Shown one piece after another: positions 46,942 through 58,275 of a DNA stretch of 64,000 bases; within the stretch, counting starts at the first letter, position 1, and each line of letters opens with the position of its first letter. The notes beneath the pieces were generated by a model. It was not told the origin of the DNA. It saw only the letters and a program-made list of their open reading frames with translations, and made no database searches. This stretch comes from Piliocolobus tephrosceles. Lineage: Eukaryota > Chordata > Mammalia > Primates > Cercopithecidae. The stretch covers positions 163,240,519 through 163,304,518 of the forward strand of contig NC_045436.1 of the NCBI RefSeq assembly GCF_002776525.5. Direction: 5' to 3'. The translations under genes were made by a program, and so were the position numbers.

Positions 46942-47263
46942 TGTTTTTTTGGTTGTTTTTTTGTTTTTTTGTTTTTCTTCTGAGATGGAGTGTCGCTCTG
47001 TTGCCCAGGCTGGAGTGCAGTGGCGGGATCTGGGCTCACTGCAAGCTCCGCCTTCTGGGTTCACGCCATTCTCCTGCCTCAGCCTTCCGAGTAGCTGGGA
47101 CAACAGGCACCCGCCACCACACCTGGCTAATTTTTTTTGTAATTTTAGTAGAGACGGGGTTTCACCATGTTAGCCAGGATGGTCTTGATCTCCTGACCTC
47201 GTGATCCACCTGCCTCAGCCTCCCAAAGTGCTGGGATGACAGGTGTGAGCCACTGCGCCTGGC
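46942..47263 (-). mobile_element. Alu, minus strand (Y-like)
   Basis: A T/G-rich tail 'ttttttggttgtttttttg' followed by a little-diverged Alu reverse complement ending 'gagccactgcgcctggct'. Its antisense frames of 87-112 codons are Alu translation, not genes. Confidence 0.95.
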
Positions 47264-47425
47264 TGAGGTTTAAAATATAGATTTTGGAGCTTGTCAGTAT
47301 ACAAATGACTTTTGAAGTAAAAATAATGAATGAGATTCATCAAAGAGAGAAGAAAGAGCTAGAAAAATGTATTTCAGGAACTGAACATGTGTGACAGTGA
47401 ATCTTGCCTTTAAAGAATGAATTAT

Positions 47426-47702
47426 CTGCTGGGCACTGAGGCTCATACCTGTAATCCCAGCACTTTCGGAGGACGAGGCTGGCAGATCACCTGAGGTCAG
47501 GGGTTTGAGACCAGCCTGACCAACATGGAGAAACCCTAACTCTACTAAAAATACAAAATTAGCTGGGTGTGGTAGTGCATGCCTGTAATCTCAGCTATTC
47601 GGGAGGCTGACGCAAGAGAATCACTTGAACCTGGGAGGTGGAGGTTGCTGTGAGCTGAGATCACACCATTGCACTCAAGCCTGGGTAACAAGAGGGTGAA
47701 GT
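47426..47702 (+). mobile_element. Alu
   Basis: A diverged Alu lacking a clean A tail at its 3' end. Confidence 0.9.
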
Positions 47703-48377
47703 TCCTTTAAGAAAGACCTGTAATTGAAAACTTTCACTTTGTATTAACATAGCCTTGCTTTTGCCTTTGAGCAATCCAAATTCTTGATTTGGATAAATAT
47801 TGACTAGAAAAAAAATGGAAAGGCAGTGTTACAAAGATTCCTAAGTCAGGCAAGAGATTTTGCATAAACCCAGCTTCCAAGGTATGAATCCAGTGAGATA
47901 GAATACTCACACATGTCAGGAAAGGAAAATGGATTTCTCACAAATATGCAACAAGAATCAACGGAAACCTAGGATCTATGGCAAGCCCATTCCACAAGGC
48001 TCCTGAAAGATGCATAGGGTTGGATGGAGTCTTTATAGCTGAGGATCCTCACAAGCACTGTGCTCTGGGTTTTATACCCTGGGCAGTGCAGGGATCATGG
48101 AGCACAAGAATTGCAGAACACTCCATTCTGGAAGAATCAGAACACAGCCTAGGTTGTTCTAGATGTTTTTTTCTTATCTTGGGATGTTGCATTCTCAGTA
48201 TATTCTACACAAGATTGCAAGCAGGAGGGGAAAGAGCAGAGCTGGCCAAGATGATTTGAAGATTTGTCCTCCTGTAGATGGAGCCAAAATTTTGTTCTGG
48301 AAGGTCAGGACTATAAGAAACTAAAATGATTTGCATAACGCAAAAAGTTGTTCTTGTTAGAGACAAAAAGATAGCTA
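47703..48377. other. Unassigned stretch
   Basis: Possibly an unnamed LTR; a 93-codon plus frame at 47978-48259 has no similarity I recognise. Confidence 0.35.
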
Positions 48378-48704
48378 CTCTCTTAGTCCATTCGATGTGC
48401 TACAATAAAATAGCATAAACTAGGTCGTTTTAAATAGCAGAAGTTTATTTCTCACAATTTTGGAGGCTTAGCAAATCAAAAACCAAGGTGCCAATAGATT
48501 AGGTATCTTGTGAGGATCACTTCCTCATACATGGTGTCTTTTTGCTGTCTTCACATGGTGGAAGGGGCAAACAAGCTCCCTCATGTCTCTTTTATAAGAA
48601 CACTAATCTCATTCATTAGGGCTCCACTCTCATGATCTCAACTCCTCCTAAAGGCCCCACATTTCAAGATCATCACCTCGGAATTTGGAATTTGAATTTG
48701 GGAG
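48378..48704 (-). mobile_element. MLT1-type MaLR LTR, minus strand
   Basis: 'cttagtccattcgatgtgct', 'tatttctcacaattttggag', 'cttcacatggtggaagggg' and 'cattcattagggctccact' are the reverse of an MLT1. It ends where the plus-strand MaLR begins, so the provirus may have inserted at or into its end. Confidence 0.88.
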
Positions 48705-48706
48705 AC

Positions 48707-49087
48707 AACATGGTTTGGCTCTGTGTCCCCACCCAAATACCCAAATGTCATCTTGAATTGTATAATAATCCCCACAATCCCCATGTGTGGAGGGAGGGAC
48801 CAGATGGGAGGTGATTGGATCATGGGGGTGGTTTTCTCTTTGCTGTTCTAGTGATAGTGAGTGAGTTCTCATGAAATCTGATGGTTTTGTAAGGGAGTTT
48901 TCCCTGAGTTGCTTGCTCTCTCTTGCCTGCCACCATGTAAGACATGCCTCTTCTCCTTCTGCCATGATTGTAAGTTTCCTGAAGCCTCTCCAGCCATGCA
49001 GAACTGTGCATCAATTAAGCCTATTTTCTTTATAAATTACCCAGTCTTGGGTATGTCTTTGTAGCAGTGTAAAAATGAACTAATACA
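48707..49087 (+). repeat. 5' LTR of the MST/THE1-type provirus
   Basis: Runs from 'atggtttggctctgtgtcc' to 'aaaaatgaactaataca'; polyadenylation-type region 'attaagcctattttctttat'. Confidence 0.93.
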
Positions 49088-50551
49088 GTAAATTTGTACC
49101 AAGAGTGGGGTACTGCTATAAAGATATGTGAAAATGCGGACGTGACATTGGAACTGGGTAACAGGAAGAGGTTGGAAAAGTTTGGAGGGCTCAGAAAAAG
49201 AGAGGAAGATGTGGGAAAGTTTGGAACTTCCTAGAGAGTTGTTGAATGGTTTTGACCACAATGCTGATAGTGATATAGACAATGAAGTCAAGGCTGAGGT
49301 GGTCTCAGATCACGGTGAGGAATTTGTTGGGAATGGAGCAAAGGTCACTTTTGCTCTCTTTAGCAGACAGACTGGCAGCATTTTGCCCCTACCCTAAAAA
49401 TCTGTGGAACTTTAAATTGAGATGATCTGAAATTTAAACTTATGTTTAAAAGGGAAGAGGAGGATAAAAGTTTGAAATATTTGCAGCCCGACAATGTCAT
49501 AGAAAAGAGAAACACATTTTCTAGGAGGAATTCAGACTGGCTGTAGAAATTTGCATGTTACGAGGAGCAGAATGTTAATCACCAGACAACGGGGCAAAAG
49601 TCTCGAGGGCATATCAGAGAACTTCACAGCAGACCTACCCATCACAGACCTGGAGGCCTAGGAGGGAAAAATGGTTTCATGGGCCCAGACCCAGGGCCCC
49701 AGTGCTGCTCTGTGCAGCCTTGGGACTTGGCACCCTGCATTCCAGCCATGACTAAAAGGGGCCAAGTTACTGTTCAGGCCATTACTTCAGAGGGTGAAAG
49801 TCCCAAGTCTTGGTGGCTTCCATGTAGTGTTAGGCCTGCCAGTGCATAGAAGTCAGAATTGAGGTTTGGAAACCTCCACCTAGATTTCAGAGGATGTATG
49901 GAAATGCCTGCATGTCCAGGAAGAAGTTTGCTGCAAGAGTGGAGCCCTCATGGAGAACCCCTGCTAGGGCAGTACGGAAGGGAAATGTGGGGTTGGAGCA
50001 CCCACACAGTGTTCCCACTGGGGCACTTTCTAGTGGAGCTGTGAGAAGAGGGCCACTGTTCTCCAGACCCCAGAATGCACCTGGAAAAATTGGAGACACT
50101 CAACACCAGCCAAGAGAGGGCTGTACCCTGCAAAGCCGCAGGGGTGGAGCTGCCCAAGACTGTGGGAACCCACCTCTTGCATCAACATGACCTGGATGTG
50201 AGGCATGGACTCAAAGGACAATAGTTAAGAGCTCTAAGATTTAATGACTGTGCCACTGAATTTTGGACTTGCATGGGACTTGCAGGCCCTTTGTTTTAGA
50301 CAATTCCTCCGATTTGAAATGGGAGCATTTATCCAATGCCTATACCCTCACTGTATCTTGGAATTAACTAACTTGCTTTTGATTTTACAGACTCCTAAGC
50401 AGAAAAGACTTGCTTTATCTCAGATGAGACTTTGGACTGTGGACTTTTGAGTTCATGATGAAATGAGTTAAGACTTTGGAGGACAGTTGAGAAAACATGA
50501 TTGTGTTTTGAAATGTGAGGACATGAATTTTTGGAAAAATGAGGGGTGGAA

Positions 50552-50902
50552 TAATATGGTTTGGCTCTGTGTCCCCACCTAAAGCTCCATAATCCCCACA
50601 TGTCAAGGGAGGGACCAAATGGGTGGTGACTGGATCACGAGGGTGGTTCCCCCATGCTGTTCTAGTGATAGTAAGTGAGCTCTCACAAGATCCTAGAGTT
50701 TTATAAGGCAGGTTTCCCAGATTTTGCTCATTCTCTTTTATGTGCCACCATGTAAGATGTGCCTCTTCCCCTTCCACCATGATTGGAAGTTTCCTGAAGC
50801 CTCCCCAGCCATGCAGAACTGTGAGTCAATTAAACCTCTTTTCTTTATCAATTACCCAGTCTGAGGTATGTCTTTATAGCAGTGTGAAAATGTACTAATA
50901 CA
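50552..50902 (+). repeat. 3' LTR of the MST/THE1-type provirus
   Basis: Runs from 'taatatggtttggctctgtg' to 'aaaatgtactaataca'. It lacks a stretch after 'gtccccacctaaa' that is present in the 5' LTR. Confidence 0.93.
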
Positions 50903-51197
50903 GGAGGGGACATAAATAATAAAACCATATAGTGTTAACTGGTCTTCATCCATGAATCTCTCACAAAAATATTCTTTTTCATTTTAGCACAGTCTCTAGA
51001 AGTTTTGGCATACACTGTGATTCAATCTAGCATCAAGGCATTAAATGCAATTTAAGTAATAATGATTCTCAAATTTTTATTTATAACCAAACCTTTTCCC
51101 TGAGACTTAGGCTTATATATCCAAGCACCAAGTCATTTCTTCTGCTTGGGCATCAAAAAGGTATCTCAAAGTCAACATGTTAAAACCTAAGACTTGA

Positions 51198-52223
51198 GTG
51201 AGAGCGGGGGGGCAGAGCAAGATGGCCGAATAGGAACAGCTTCAGTCTCCATCTCCCAGCGTGAGCAACACAGAAGACCGGTGATTTCTGCATTTTCAAC
51301 TGAGGTACTGGGGTCATCTCACTCGGGAGTGCCGGACAATCGGTGCTGGTCAGCTGCTGCAGCCCGACCAGCGAGAGCTGAAGCAGGGCGAGGCATCGCC
51401 TCACCTGGGAAGCGCAAGGGGGAAGGGAGTCCCTTTTCCTAGCCAGGGGAACTGAGACACACAACACCTGGAAAATCGGGTAACTCCCACCCCAATACTG
51501 CGCTGTAACACCGGCACACCGGAGATTATATCCCACACCTGGCCGGGAGGGTCCCATGCCCACGGAGCCTCCCTCCTTGCTAACACAGCAGTCTACGGCA
51601 ATCTAACCGCAAGGCAGCAGCGAGGCTGGGGGAGGGGCGCCCGCCATGGCTGAGGCTTAAGTAGGTAAATAAAGCCGCTGGGAAGCTCGAACTGGGTGGA
51701 GCTCACAGCAGCTCAAGGAAACCTGCCTGTCTCTGTAGACTCCGCCTCTGGGGACAGGGCTCAGCTAAAGCAGCAGAGGCCCGTCCAGACGCGAACGACT
51801 CTGTCTGACAGCTTTGAAGAGAGCAGTGGATCTCCCAACACGGAGGCTGAGATCTGAGAAGGGGCAGTCTGCCTGCTCAAGTGGGTCCCTGACCCCTGAG
51901 TAGCCTAACTGGGAGACATCCCCCACTAGGGGCAGTCTGACACCCCACACCTAACAGGGTGAAGTACACCCCTGAGAGGAAGCTTCCAAAGCAAGAATCA
52001 GACAGGTGCACTCGCTGTTCAGCAATATTCTATCTTCTGCAACCTCTGCTGCTGATACCCAGGCAAACAGGGTCTGGAGTGGACCTCAAGCAATCTCCAA
52101 CAGACCTATAGCTGAGGGTCCTGACTGTCAGAAGGAAAACAATCAAACAGGAAGGACACCTATATCAAAACCCCATCAGTACGTCACCATCATCAAAGAC
52201 CAGAGACAGATAAAACCACAAAG
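51198..52223 (+). promoter_or_regulatory. L1 5' UTR with internal promoter
   Basis: About 1 kb, GC- and CpG-richer than its surroundings. 'caagatggcc' at 51218-51227, near the start, is the YY1-type site known to position L1 transcription initiation. Because the 5' end is complete, this promoter could still fire unless silenced; antisense promoter activity is also known for primate L1 5' UTRs. Activity is inference. Confidence 0.75.
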
Positions 52224-52667
52224 ATGGGGAAAAAGCAGGGCAGAAAAGCTGGAAATTCAAAAAATAAGAGCGCATCTCCTCCTGCAAAGGAGCACAGCCC
52301 ATTGCCAGCAATGGATCAAAGCTGGTCAGAGAATGATTTTGACGAGATGAGAGAAGAAGGCTTCAGTCCATCAAACCTCTCAGAGCTAAAGGAGGAATTA
52401 CGTACCCAGCGTAAAGAAACTAAAAATCTTGAAAAAAGAGTGGAAGAATTGACAGCTAGACTAATTAATGCAGAGAAGGTCATAAACGAAATGACAGAGA
52501 TGAAAACCATGACACGAGAAATACGTGACAAATGCACAAGCTTCAGTAACCGACTCAATCAACTGGAAGAAAGAGTATCAGCGATGGAGGATCAAATGAA
52601 TGAAATGAAGCGAGAAGAGAAACCAAAAGAAAAAAGAAGAAAAAGAAATGAAATAACTAAGAAATAA
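52224..52667 (+). pseudogene. L1 ORF1 remnant, N-terminal 147 codons
   Basis: ORF1p is the L1 RNA-binding chaperone, normally about 338 residues, forming trimers through a coiled coil. Here the basic N-terminus ('MGKKQGRKAGNSKNKSAS') and the coiled coil (about residues 50-130, 'LEKRVEELTARLINAEK') are intact. The protein then ends after 'KEKRRKRNEITKK' at a stop created by the deletion junction. The RRM and C-terminal domains needed to bind RNA are absent. If expressed, it would be a coiled-coil-only fragment. Confidence 0.95.
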
Positions 52668-52679
52668 CTTAGATCAGAG

Positions 52680-53986
52680 CAGAACTGAAGGAGATAGAGA
52701 CACAAAAAACCCTCCAAAAAATCAATGAATCCAGGAGTTGGTTTTTTGAAAAGATCAACAAAATTGACAGACCGCTAGCAAGGCTAATAAAGAAGAAAAG
52801 AGAGAGGAATCAAATAGACGCAATAAAAAATGATAAAGGGGATATCACCACCGACCCCACAGAAATACAAACTACCATCAGAGAATACTATAAACACCTC
52901 TACGCAAATCAACTAGAAAATCTAGAAGAAATGGATAATTTCCTGGACACGTACACTCTTCCAAGACTAAACCAGGAAGAAGTTGAATCCCTGAATAGAC
53001 CAATAGCAGCCTCTGAAATTGAGGCAACAATTAATAGCCTGCCCACCAAAAAAAGCCCAGGACCAGATGGATTCACAGCTGAATTCTACCAGAGGTACAA
53101 GGAGGAGCTGGTACCATTCCTTCTGAAACTATTCCAATCAATAGAAAAAGAGGGAATCCTCCCTAACTCATTTTATGAGGCCAACATCATCCTGATACCA
53201 AAGCCTGGCAGAGACACAACAAAAAAAGAGAATTTTAGACCAATCTCCCTGATGAACATCGATGCAAAAATCCTCAATAAAATACTGGCAAACCGGATTC
53301 AGCAGCACATCAGAAAGCTTATCCACCATGATCAAGTGGGCTTCATCCCTGGGATGCAAGGCTGGTTCAACATTCGCAAATCAATCAACGTAATCCAGCA
53401 TATAAACAGAACCAAAGACAAGAACCACATGATTATCTCAATAGATGCAGAAAAGGCTTTTGACAAAATTCAACAGCCCTTCATGCTAAAAACGCTCAAT
53501 AAATTCGGTATTGATGGAACGTACCTCAAAATAATAAGAGCTATTTATGACAAACCCACAGCTAATATCATACTGAATGGGCAAAAACTGGAAAAATTCC
53601 CTTTGAAAACTGGCACAAGACAGGGATGCCCTCTCTCACCACTCCTATTCAACATAGTGTTGGAAGTTCTGGCTAGGGCAATCAGGCAAGAGAAAGAAAT
53701 CAAGGGTATTCAGTTAGGAAAAGAAGAAGTCAAATTGTCCCTGTTTGCAGATGACATGATTGTGTATTTAGAAAACCCCATCGTCTCAGCCCAAAATCTT
53801 CTTAAGCTGATAAGCAACTTCAGCAAAGTCTCAGGATACAAAATTAATGTGCAAAAATCACAAGCATTCTTATACACCAGTAACAGACAAGCAGAGAGCC
53901 AAATCAGGAATGAACTTCCATTCACAATTGCTTCAAAGAGAATAAAATACCTAGGAATCCAACTTACAAGGGATGTAAACGACCTC
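52680..53986 (+). pseudogene. L1 ORF2 remnant with reverse transcriptase domain
   Basis: The frame is open from the deletion junction to a stop at 53987-53989, with the first methionine at 52931. The reverse transcriptase motifs are intact: 'KKSPGPDGFTAEFYQ', 'GFIPGMQGWFNIRKS', 'SIDAEKAFDKIQ', 'GTRQGCPLSPLLFN' and the catalytic 'FADD' at 53744-53755. The endonuclease domain and the start codon of ORF2 are missing. The frame ends in 'DVNDL' followed by TAA, because two bases are missing relative to related L1s ('gacctctaagg' for 'gacctctacaagg'). Confidence 0.95.
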
Positions 53987-55472
53987 TAAGGAGAACTACA
54001 AACCACTGCTCAGTGAAATCAAAGAGGACACAAACAAATGGAAGAACATACCATGCTCATGGATAGGAAGAATCAATATCGTGAAAATGGCCATACTGCC
54101 CAAGGTTATTTATAGATTCAATGCCATCCCCATCAAGCTACCAATGAGTTTCTTCACAGAATTGGAAAAAACTGCTTTAAAGTTCATATGGAACCAAAAA
54201 AGAGCCCGTATTGCCAAGACAATCCTAAGTCAAAAGGACAAAGCCGGAGGCGTCACGCTACCTGACTTCAAACTATACTACAAGGCTACAGTAACCAAAA
54301 CAGCATGGTACTGGTACCAAAACAGAGATATAGACCAATGGAACAGAACGGAGCCTTCAGAAATAATGCCACACATCTACAACCATCTGATCTTTGACAA
54401 ACCTGAGAAAAACAAGAAATGGGGAAAGGATTCCCTATTTAATAAATGGTGCTGGGAAAATTGGCTAGCCATAAGTAGAAAGCTGAAACTGGATCCTTTC
54501 CTTACTCCTTATACGAAGATTAATTCAAGATGGATTAGAGACTTAAATGTTAGACCTAATACCATAAAAACCCTAGAAGAAAATCTAGGTAGTACCATTC
54601 AGGACATAGGCATGGGCAAGGACTTCATGTCTAAAACACCAAAAGCAACGGCAGCAAAAGCCAAAATTGACAAATGGGATCTCATTAAACTAAAGAGCTT
54701 CTGCACAGCAAAAGAAACTACCATCAGAGTGAACAGGCAACCTACAGAATGGGAGAACATTTTTGCAATCTACTCATCTGACAAAGGGCTAATTTCCAGA
54801 ATCTACAAAGAACTCAAACAAATATACAAGAAAAAAACAAACAACCCCATCCAAAAGTGGGGAAAGGATATGAACAGACATTTCTCAAAAGAAGACATTC
54901 ATACAGCCAACAGACACATGAAAAAATGCTCATCATCACTGGCCATCAGAGAAATGCAAATCAAAACCACAATGAGATACCATCTCACACCAGTTAGAAT
55001 GGCAATCATTAAAAAATCAGGAAACAACAGGTGTTGGAGAGGATGTGGAGAAATAGGAACACTTTTACACTGTTGGTGGGATTGTAAACTAGTTCAACCA
55101 TTATGGAAAACAGTATGGCAATTCCTCAAGGATCTAGAACTAGATGTACCATATGACCCAGCCATCCCACTACTGGGTATATACCCAAAGGATTATAAAT
55201 TATGCTACTACAAAGACACATGCACACGTATGTTTATTGCGGCACTATTCACAATAGCAAAGACTTGGAATCAACCCAAATGTCCATCAGTGACAGACTG
55301 GATTAAGAAAATGTGGCACATATACACCATGGAATACTATGCAGCCATAAAAAAGGATGAGTTTGCGTCCTTTGTAGGGACATGGATGCAGCTGGAAACC
55401 ATCATTCTTAGCAAACTATCACAAGAACAGAAAACCAAACACCGCATGTTCTCACTCATAGGTGGGAACTGA
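53987..55472 (+). pseudogene. L1 ORF2 remnant, C-terminal part
   Basis: The same ORF2 continues in another frame after the two-base deletion. Open from about 53987, with the first methionine at 54081, to the natural stop after 'MFSLIGGN'. It contains the cysteine-rich segment 'CWRGCGEIGTLLHCWWDC' near its end, which in intact ORF2p helps bind RNA. No other stop interrupts 460 codons, consistent with a recent insertion. Confidence 0.95.
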
Positions 55473-55736
55473 ACAATGAGCTCACTTGGACTCGGGAAGG
55501 GGAACATCACACACTGGGGCCTATCACGGGGAAGGGGGAGGGGGGAGGGGGGAGGGATTGCATGGGGAGTTATACCTGATATAAATGATGAATTGATGGG
55601 TGCTGACGAGTTGATGGGTGCAGCACACCAACATGGCACATGTATACATATGTAACAAACCTGCACGTTATGCACATGTACCCTAGAACTTAAAGTATAA
55701 TAAAAAAAAAAAGAAAGAAAAGAAAAAAATAAAAAT
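55473..55736 (+). other. L1 3' UTR with G-rich tract and poly(A) tail
   Basis: The G-rich run at 55528-55557 has several runs of three or more Gs separated by single or double As, a known L1 3' UTR feature able to form a G-quadruplex. 'acttaaagtataataaaa' ends the element before an impure A tail. Confidence 0.93.
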
Positions 55737-56611
55737 AAAACCTAAGACTTGATTCCTTCCTATACTTGACACAATATTTTCCTCCAAGTCTTTGTCATTT
55801 CAGAAAACAGCAATTTCATTCTTCCAATGGCTTATCCCGAATTCTGTAGTTACTCTTGCCTCTATTTTTCTTCTCACATCTATATCCAATACCTCACTAA
55901 ATATTACTAGTTTGAACTTCAAAATATGTCCAGAATCTGCACAGGAAGCAGAGCTTTTGGAACAATTTAGCCATTAGCATTCTACATATACAAAGCCAAG
56001 GAAACATCAATAGCTCTAACAATATGTTAGTAACACTCTAAATTGTCTCCTTGTCTTTCCTTGCCTCCTTGCTTCTGACATGGATCCCAATAATTCTGCC
56101 TCCTGGTACCCATGCCTTTATATAATCTCTTCCCCTTGAATGTAGGCTGGACATAATGACTTCCTTTTTTTAAAAAAAGCATATATTTAAGATGGATAAC
56201 ATGATGTTTTGATATATACATATACATGCACAGCAAAATGACTGCTATAGTCAAGCAAATTAACCTCTCATTTCACATAGTTAAATTCCCTTTGTGTCTG
56301 TCATAAGCATCTAAAATCCACACAGCAACTATCCCAAATACAACATTAACTATAGTCCCCATGTTGTACATTAAATTTCTGGATTTGCTTACCCTATATA
56401 TTTACAACACTCTATCCTTTGACCTATATCTCCCCATTTCCTCTCCACTCCCACCGCCCCTAGCAAACACTCTATCTCTGTGGTTTTGACCCATTTTTTT
56501 TTAGATTTTGTGTATAAGTGTGATAATGCAGTATTTTTCTTTCTGTGTCTGGCTTAATTCACTTAGTATAATATCCTCCAGTTTCTGTTGTGGCAAATGG
56601 AAGAATCTTGT

Positions 56612-56975
56612 ACTCTCTCTTTTTTCTAAATGTTATTTGTATAAATGTAAGGGTACAAATGCAGTTTTGTTATGTGGATATGTTGTGTAGTAATGTAGTC
56701 TGGGCTTTTAATGTAATCATCACCAGAATACTGTACATTGTACCTATTAATTAATTTCTCATCCATCACCACCCCCTCACCTTCTCATCCTTCAGAGTCT
56801 GCAATGCCTATTATTCCACTCTATGTCCAATTATATACATTATTTGGCTCCCACATATAAGAGAGAAAATGTGATTTTTGACTTTATGTTTCTGAGTTGT
56901 TTCACTTAAAATAATGACCTCCAGTTCCATTCATATTGCTGCAAAAGCTATGATAGCATTAGTTTTTACTCCTTT
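56612..56975 (-). mobile_element. L1P-type 3' fragment, minus strand
   Basis: 'gtaagggtacaaatgcagtt', 'ccaccccctcaccttctcat', 'ggctcccacatataagag' and 'tgacctccagttccattcat' are the reverse of a younger L1 3' UTR, inserted in the L1MA piece. Confidence 0.75.
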
Positions 56976-57110
56976 TTTATTTTATTTTTATTTTTATTTT
57001 TTTGAGACGGAGTTTCATGCTTGTTGCCCAGGCTGGAGTGCAACGGCATGATCTCAGCTCATGGCAACCTCCGCCTCCCGGGTTCAAGCGATTTTCCTGC
57101 CTCAGCCTCC
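56976..57110 (-). mobile_element. 5'-truncated Alu, minus strand
   Basis: A (TTTTA)n tail then only the last 110 or so bases of Alu, ending 'cctgcctcagcctcc'. Confidence 0.9.
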
Positions 57111-58275
57111 TCCTTCTTTTTAAAGGCTGATAATATTCCATTGTATATGTATACCACAGCCTCTTTATTCATTAATCCATCAATGGACAATTCAGTTGTT
57201 TCCATACTTGGCTTTTAATGAAACAAACACAGTAGAAGTGACAGAATGTTACTTCTATGATTAGGTTACAAAAGACTCTGACTTTTATCTTACTGAGATT
57301 TCCTCTCTGGCTCTTCATACTTGCTTGTCCTGAGGAAGAGGACTACTGGGTAAGAACTGAGAATGGCCTCTGGCCATTAGCCAACAAGGAGCTAAGCCCC
57401 TCAGTCCAACAGCCCTTGAGGAACTGAACCCTGCTGAAAACTGAATGAGGTTGGTGGTAAATTCTGCCCCAGTTGAACCTTTGCATTTATGAGGCCCCAG
57501 TCAACACCTTGATTACAAATTTGTGAAGACCCTTAAGCAGATGACCCAGCAAAGCCATGCTCAATTTCTGACCCACAAAAATGGGTGTTATGTTAAGTTG
57601 CGGAATGCTGATGCCATTTGTTACACAGTAATAGTTAACTAATGTATCTCACTGAAGTCTAACCTTAAATGCAGCCAAAAGGACTGTAAAAGTCAGATCA
57701 AGCTGCTCCTCTACCTAAAATCAACCAATAGCTTTCAATCTTACTTGGGGTAAAAGCCAAAATCCTATGCTAGGCGTTGTGGTCATATTTGATCAGGTCG
57801 CCATTAGTTCTCTGACTATCTCCTGTGATTCTCACTCTTGTGTTTTGTTTCACAAGGACCTCTTGGTGGTTCTTGAACCTACAAGCATGCTACCTTATTT
57901 AGAGTCTTTGCTCTTGCTTTTTCATCTGCTTGAAAACTTTTCTCTGTATAACCATATGGTTTGTTCTTTCACTCTTTTTGATCTCTGCTCAAATGTCTCC
58001 TTATCAGTAAGACCTTCCCTAATCACCTTATAAAGTATAAACAATTTTCCTCCCTGGCCCTTTTACCTTCCCTAATATATTCTTCTCTCTATGTATCTAC
58101 TTATTCCTTGACCTATATACATATATATTATAAGTAATTATATGTATTATTTTCCCCCTAACGAAATAAAAGCTCAAGGAAGGAAAGGACTGATGTGTTT
58201 GCTGCTGTATCCCCGGTGCTAGAACAGAGTTTAACATGTAAATGTTCAATAAACATTTGTTGAATAAATGAACTA

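Larger units (their letters stand above)
48707..50902 (+). mobile_element. Complete MST/THE1-type MaLR provirus
   Basis: The 5' LTR (48707-49087) and 3' LTR (50552-50902) both carry 'atggtttggctctgtgtccc', 'gttctagtgatagt', 'ccatgcagaactgtg' and the ending 'actaataca'. The internal part begins 'gtaaatttgtaccaagagtg' and contains the expected 'ggaactgggtaacaggaag'. It is a non-autonomous ERVL relative with only broken short frames. The two LTRs differ by several substitutions and small gaps, so it is old. Confidence 0.95.
51198..55736 (+). mobile_element. Young 5'-complete L1 with a large internal deletion
   Basis: 4.5 kb, flanked by the 16-bp duplication 'aaaacctaagacttga' (51182-51197 and 55737-55752). 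It has the 5' UTR from its first bases, the start of ORF1, the second part of ORF2, the 3' UTR and an A-rich tail. A full L1 is about 6 kb. The missing part runs from about ORF1 codon 145 through the ORF1 RNA-binding half, the inter-ORF region and the ORF2 endonuclease. The 3' UTR sequence fits Old World monkey L1 families rather than human ones. It cannot retrotranspose by itself. Confidence 0.96.
56160..57234 (-). mobile_element. L1MA-type 3' end, minus strand, interrupted
   Basis: 'gttttgatatatacatatac', 'acattaactatagtccccat', 'ctggcttaattcacttagta' on the left and 'ggctgataatattccattgt' on the right of the insert are the reverse of an L1MA-type 3' UTR. Inserted in the MLT1. Confidence 0.8.
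56030..57645 (+). mobile_element. Old MLT1-type LTR, split by L1 sequence
   Basis: Left part 'ccttgaatgtaggctggaca' up to about 56160; right part 'agaagtgacagaatgttact', 'ttcctctctggctcttcata', 'atttctgacccacaaaaatg' and 'agtaatagttaactaatgta' from 57235. It lies inside the L2. Confidence 0.8.
51050..58275 (+). mobile_element. L2 LINE 3' region, split by a young L1 and an MLT1
   Basis: L2 pieces at 51050-51197, 55753-56029 and 57646-58275 are in register. Left: 'ctcaaagtcaacatgttaaa'. Middle: 'atccaatacctcactaaat' and 'atatgtccagaatctg'. Right: 'gtcagatcaagctgctcctc', 'atctctgctcaaatgtctcc', 'tcagtaagaccttccctaat' and the 3' end 'gttcaataaacatttgttga'. The L1 at 51198-55736 and the MLT1 at 56030-57645 interrupt it. 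Confidence 0.85.

Noticed and set aside
46835..47204. Overlapping frames of 87 and 112 codons
   Set aside because: Both are antisense Alu translation ('AQAGVQWRDLGSLQ', 'PRLECSGGIWAHC'), which gives chance open frames in many Alus here.
51194..51442. 82-codon frame and minus-strand frames near the L1 start
   Set aside because: They lie in the L1 5' UTR and overlap on both strands. Some primate L1s carry an antisense ORF0-type frame in this region, but I could not match it here.
52931..55472. Long reading frames with reverse transcriptase motifs, as a possible host gene
   Set aside because: They are pieces of one L1 ORF2 with a frame break and a missing endonuclease, inside a flanked L1 insertion.
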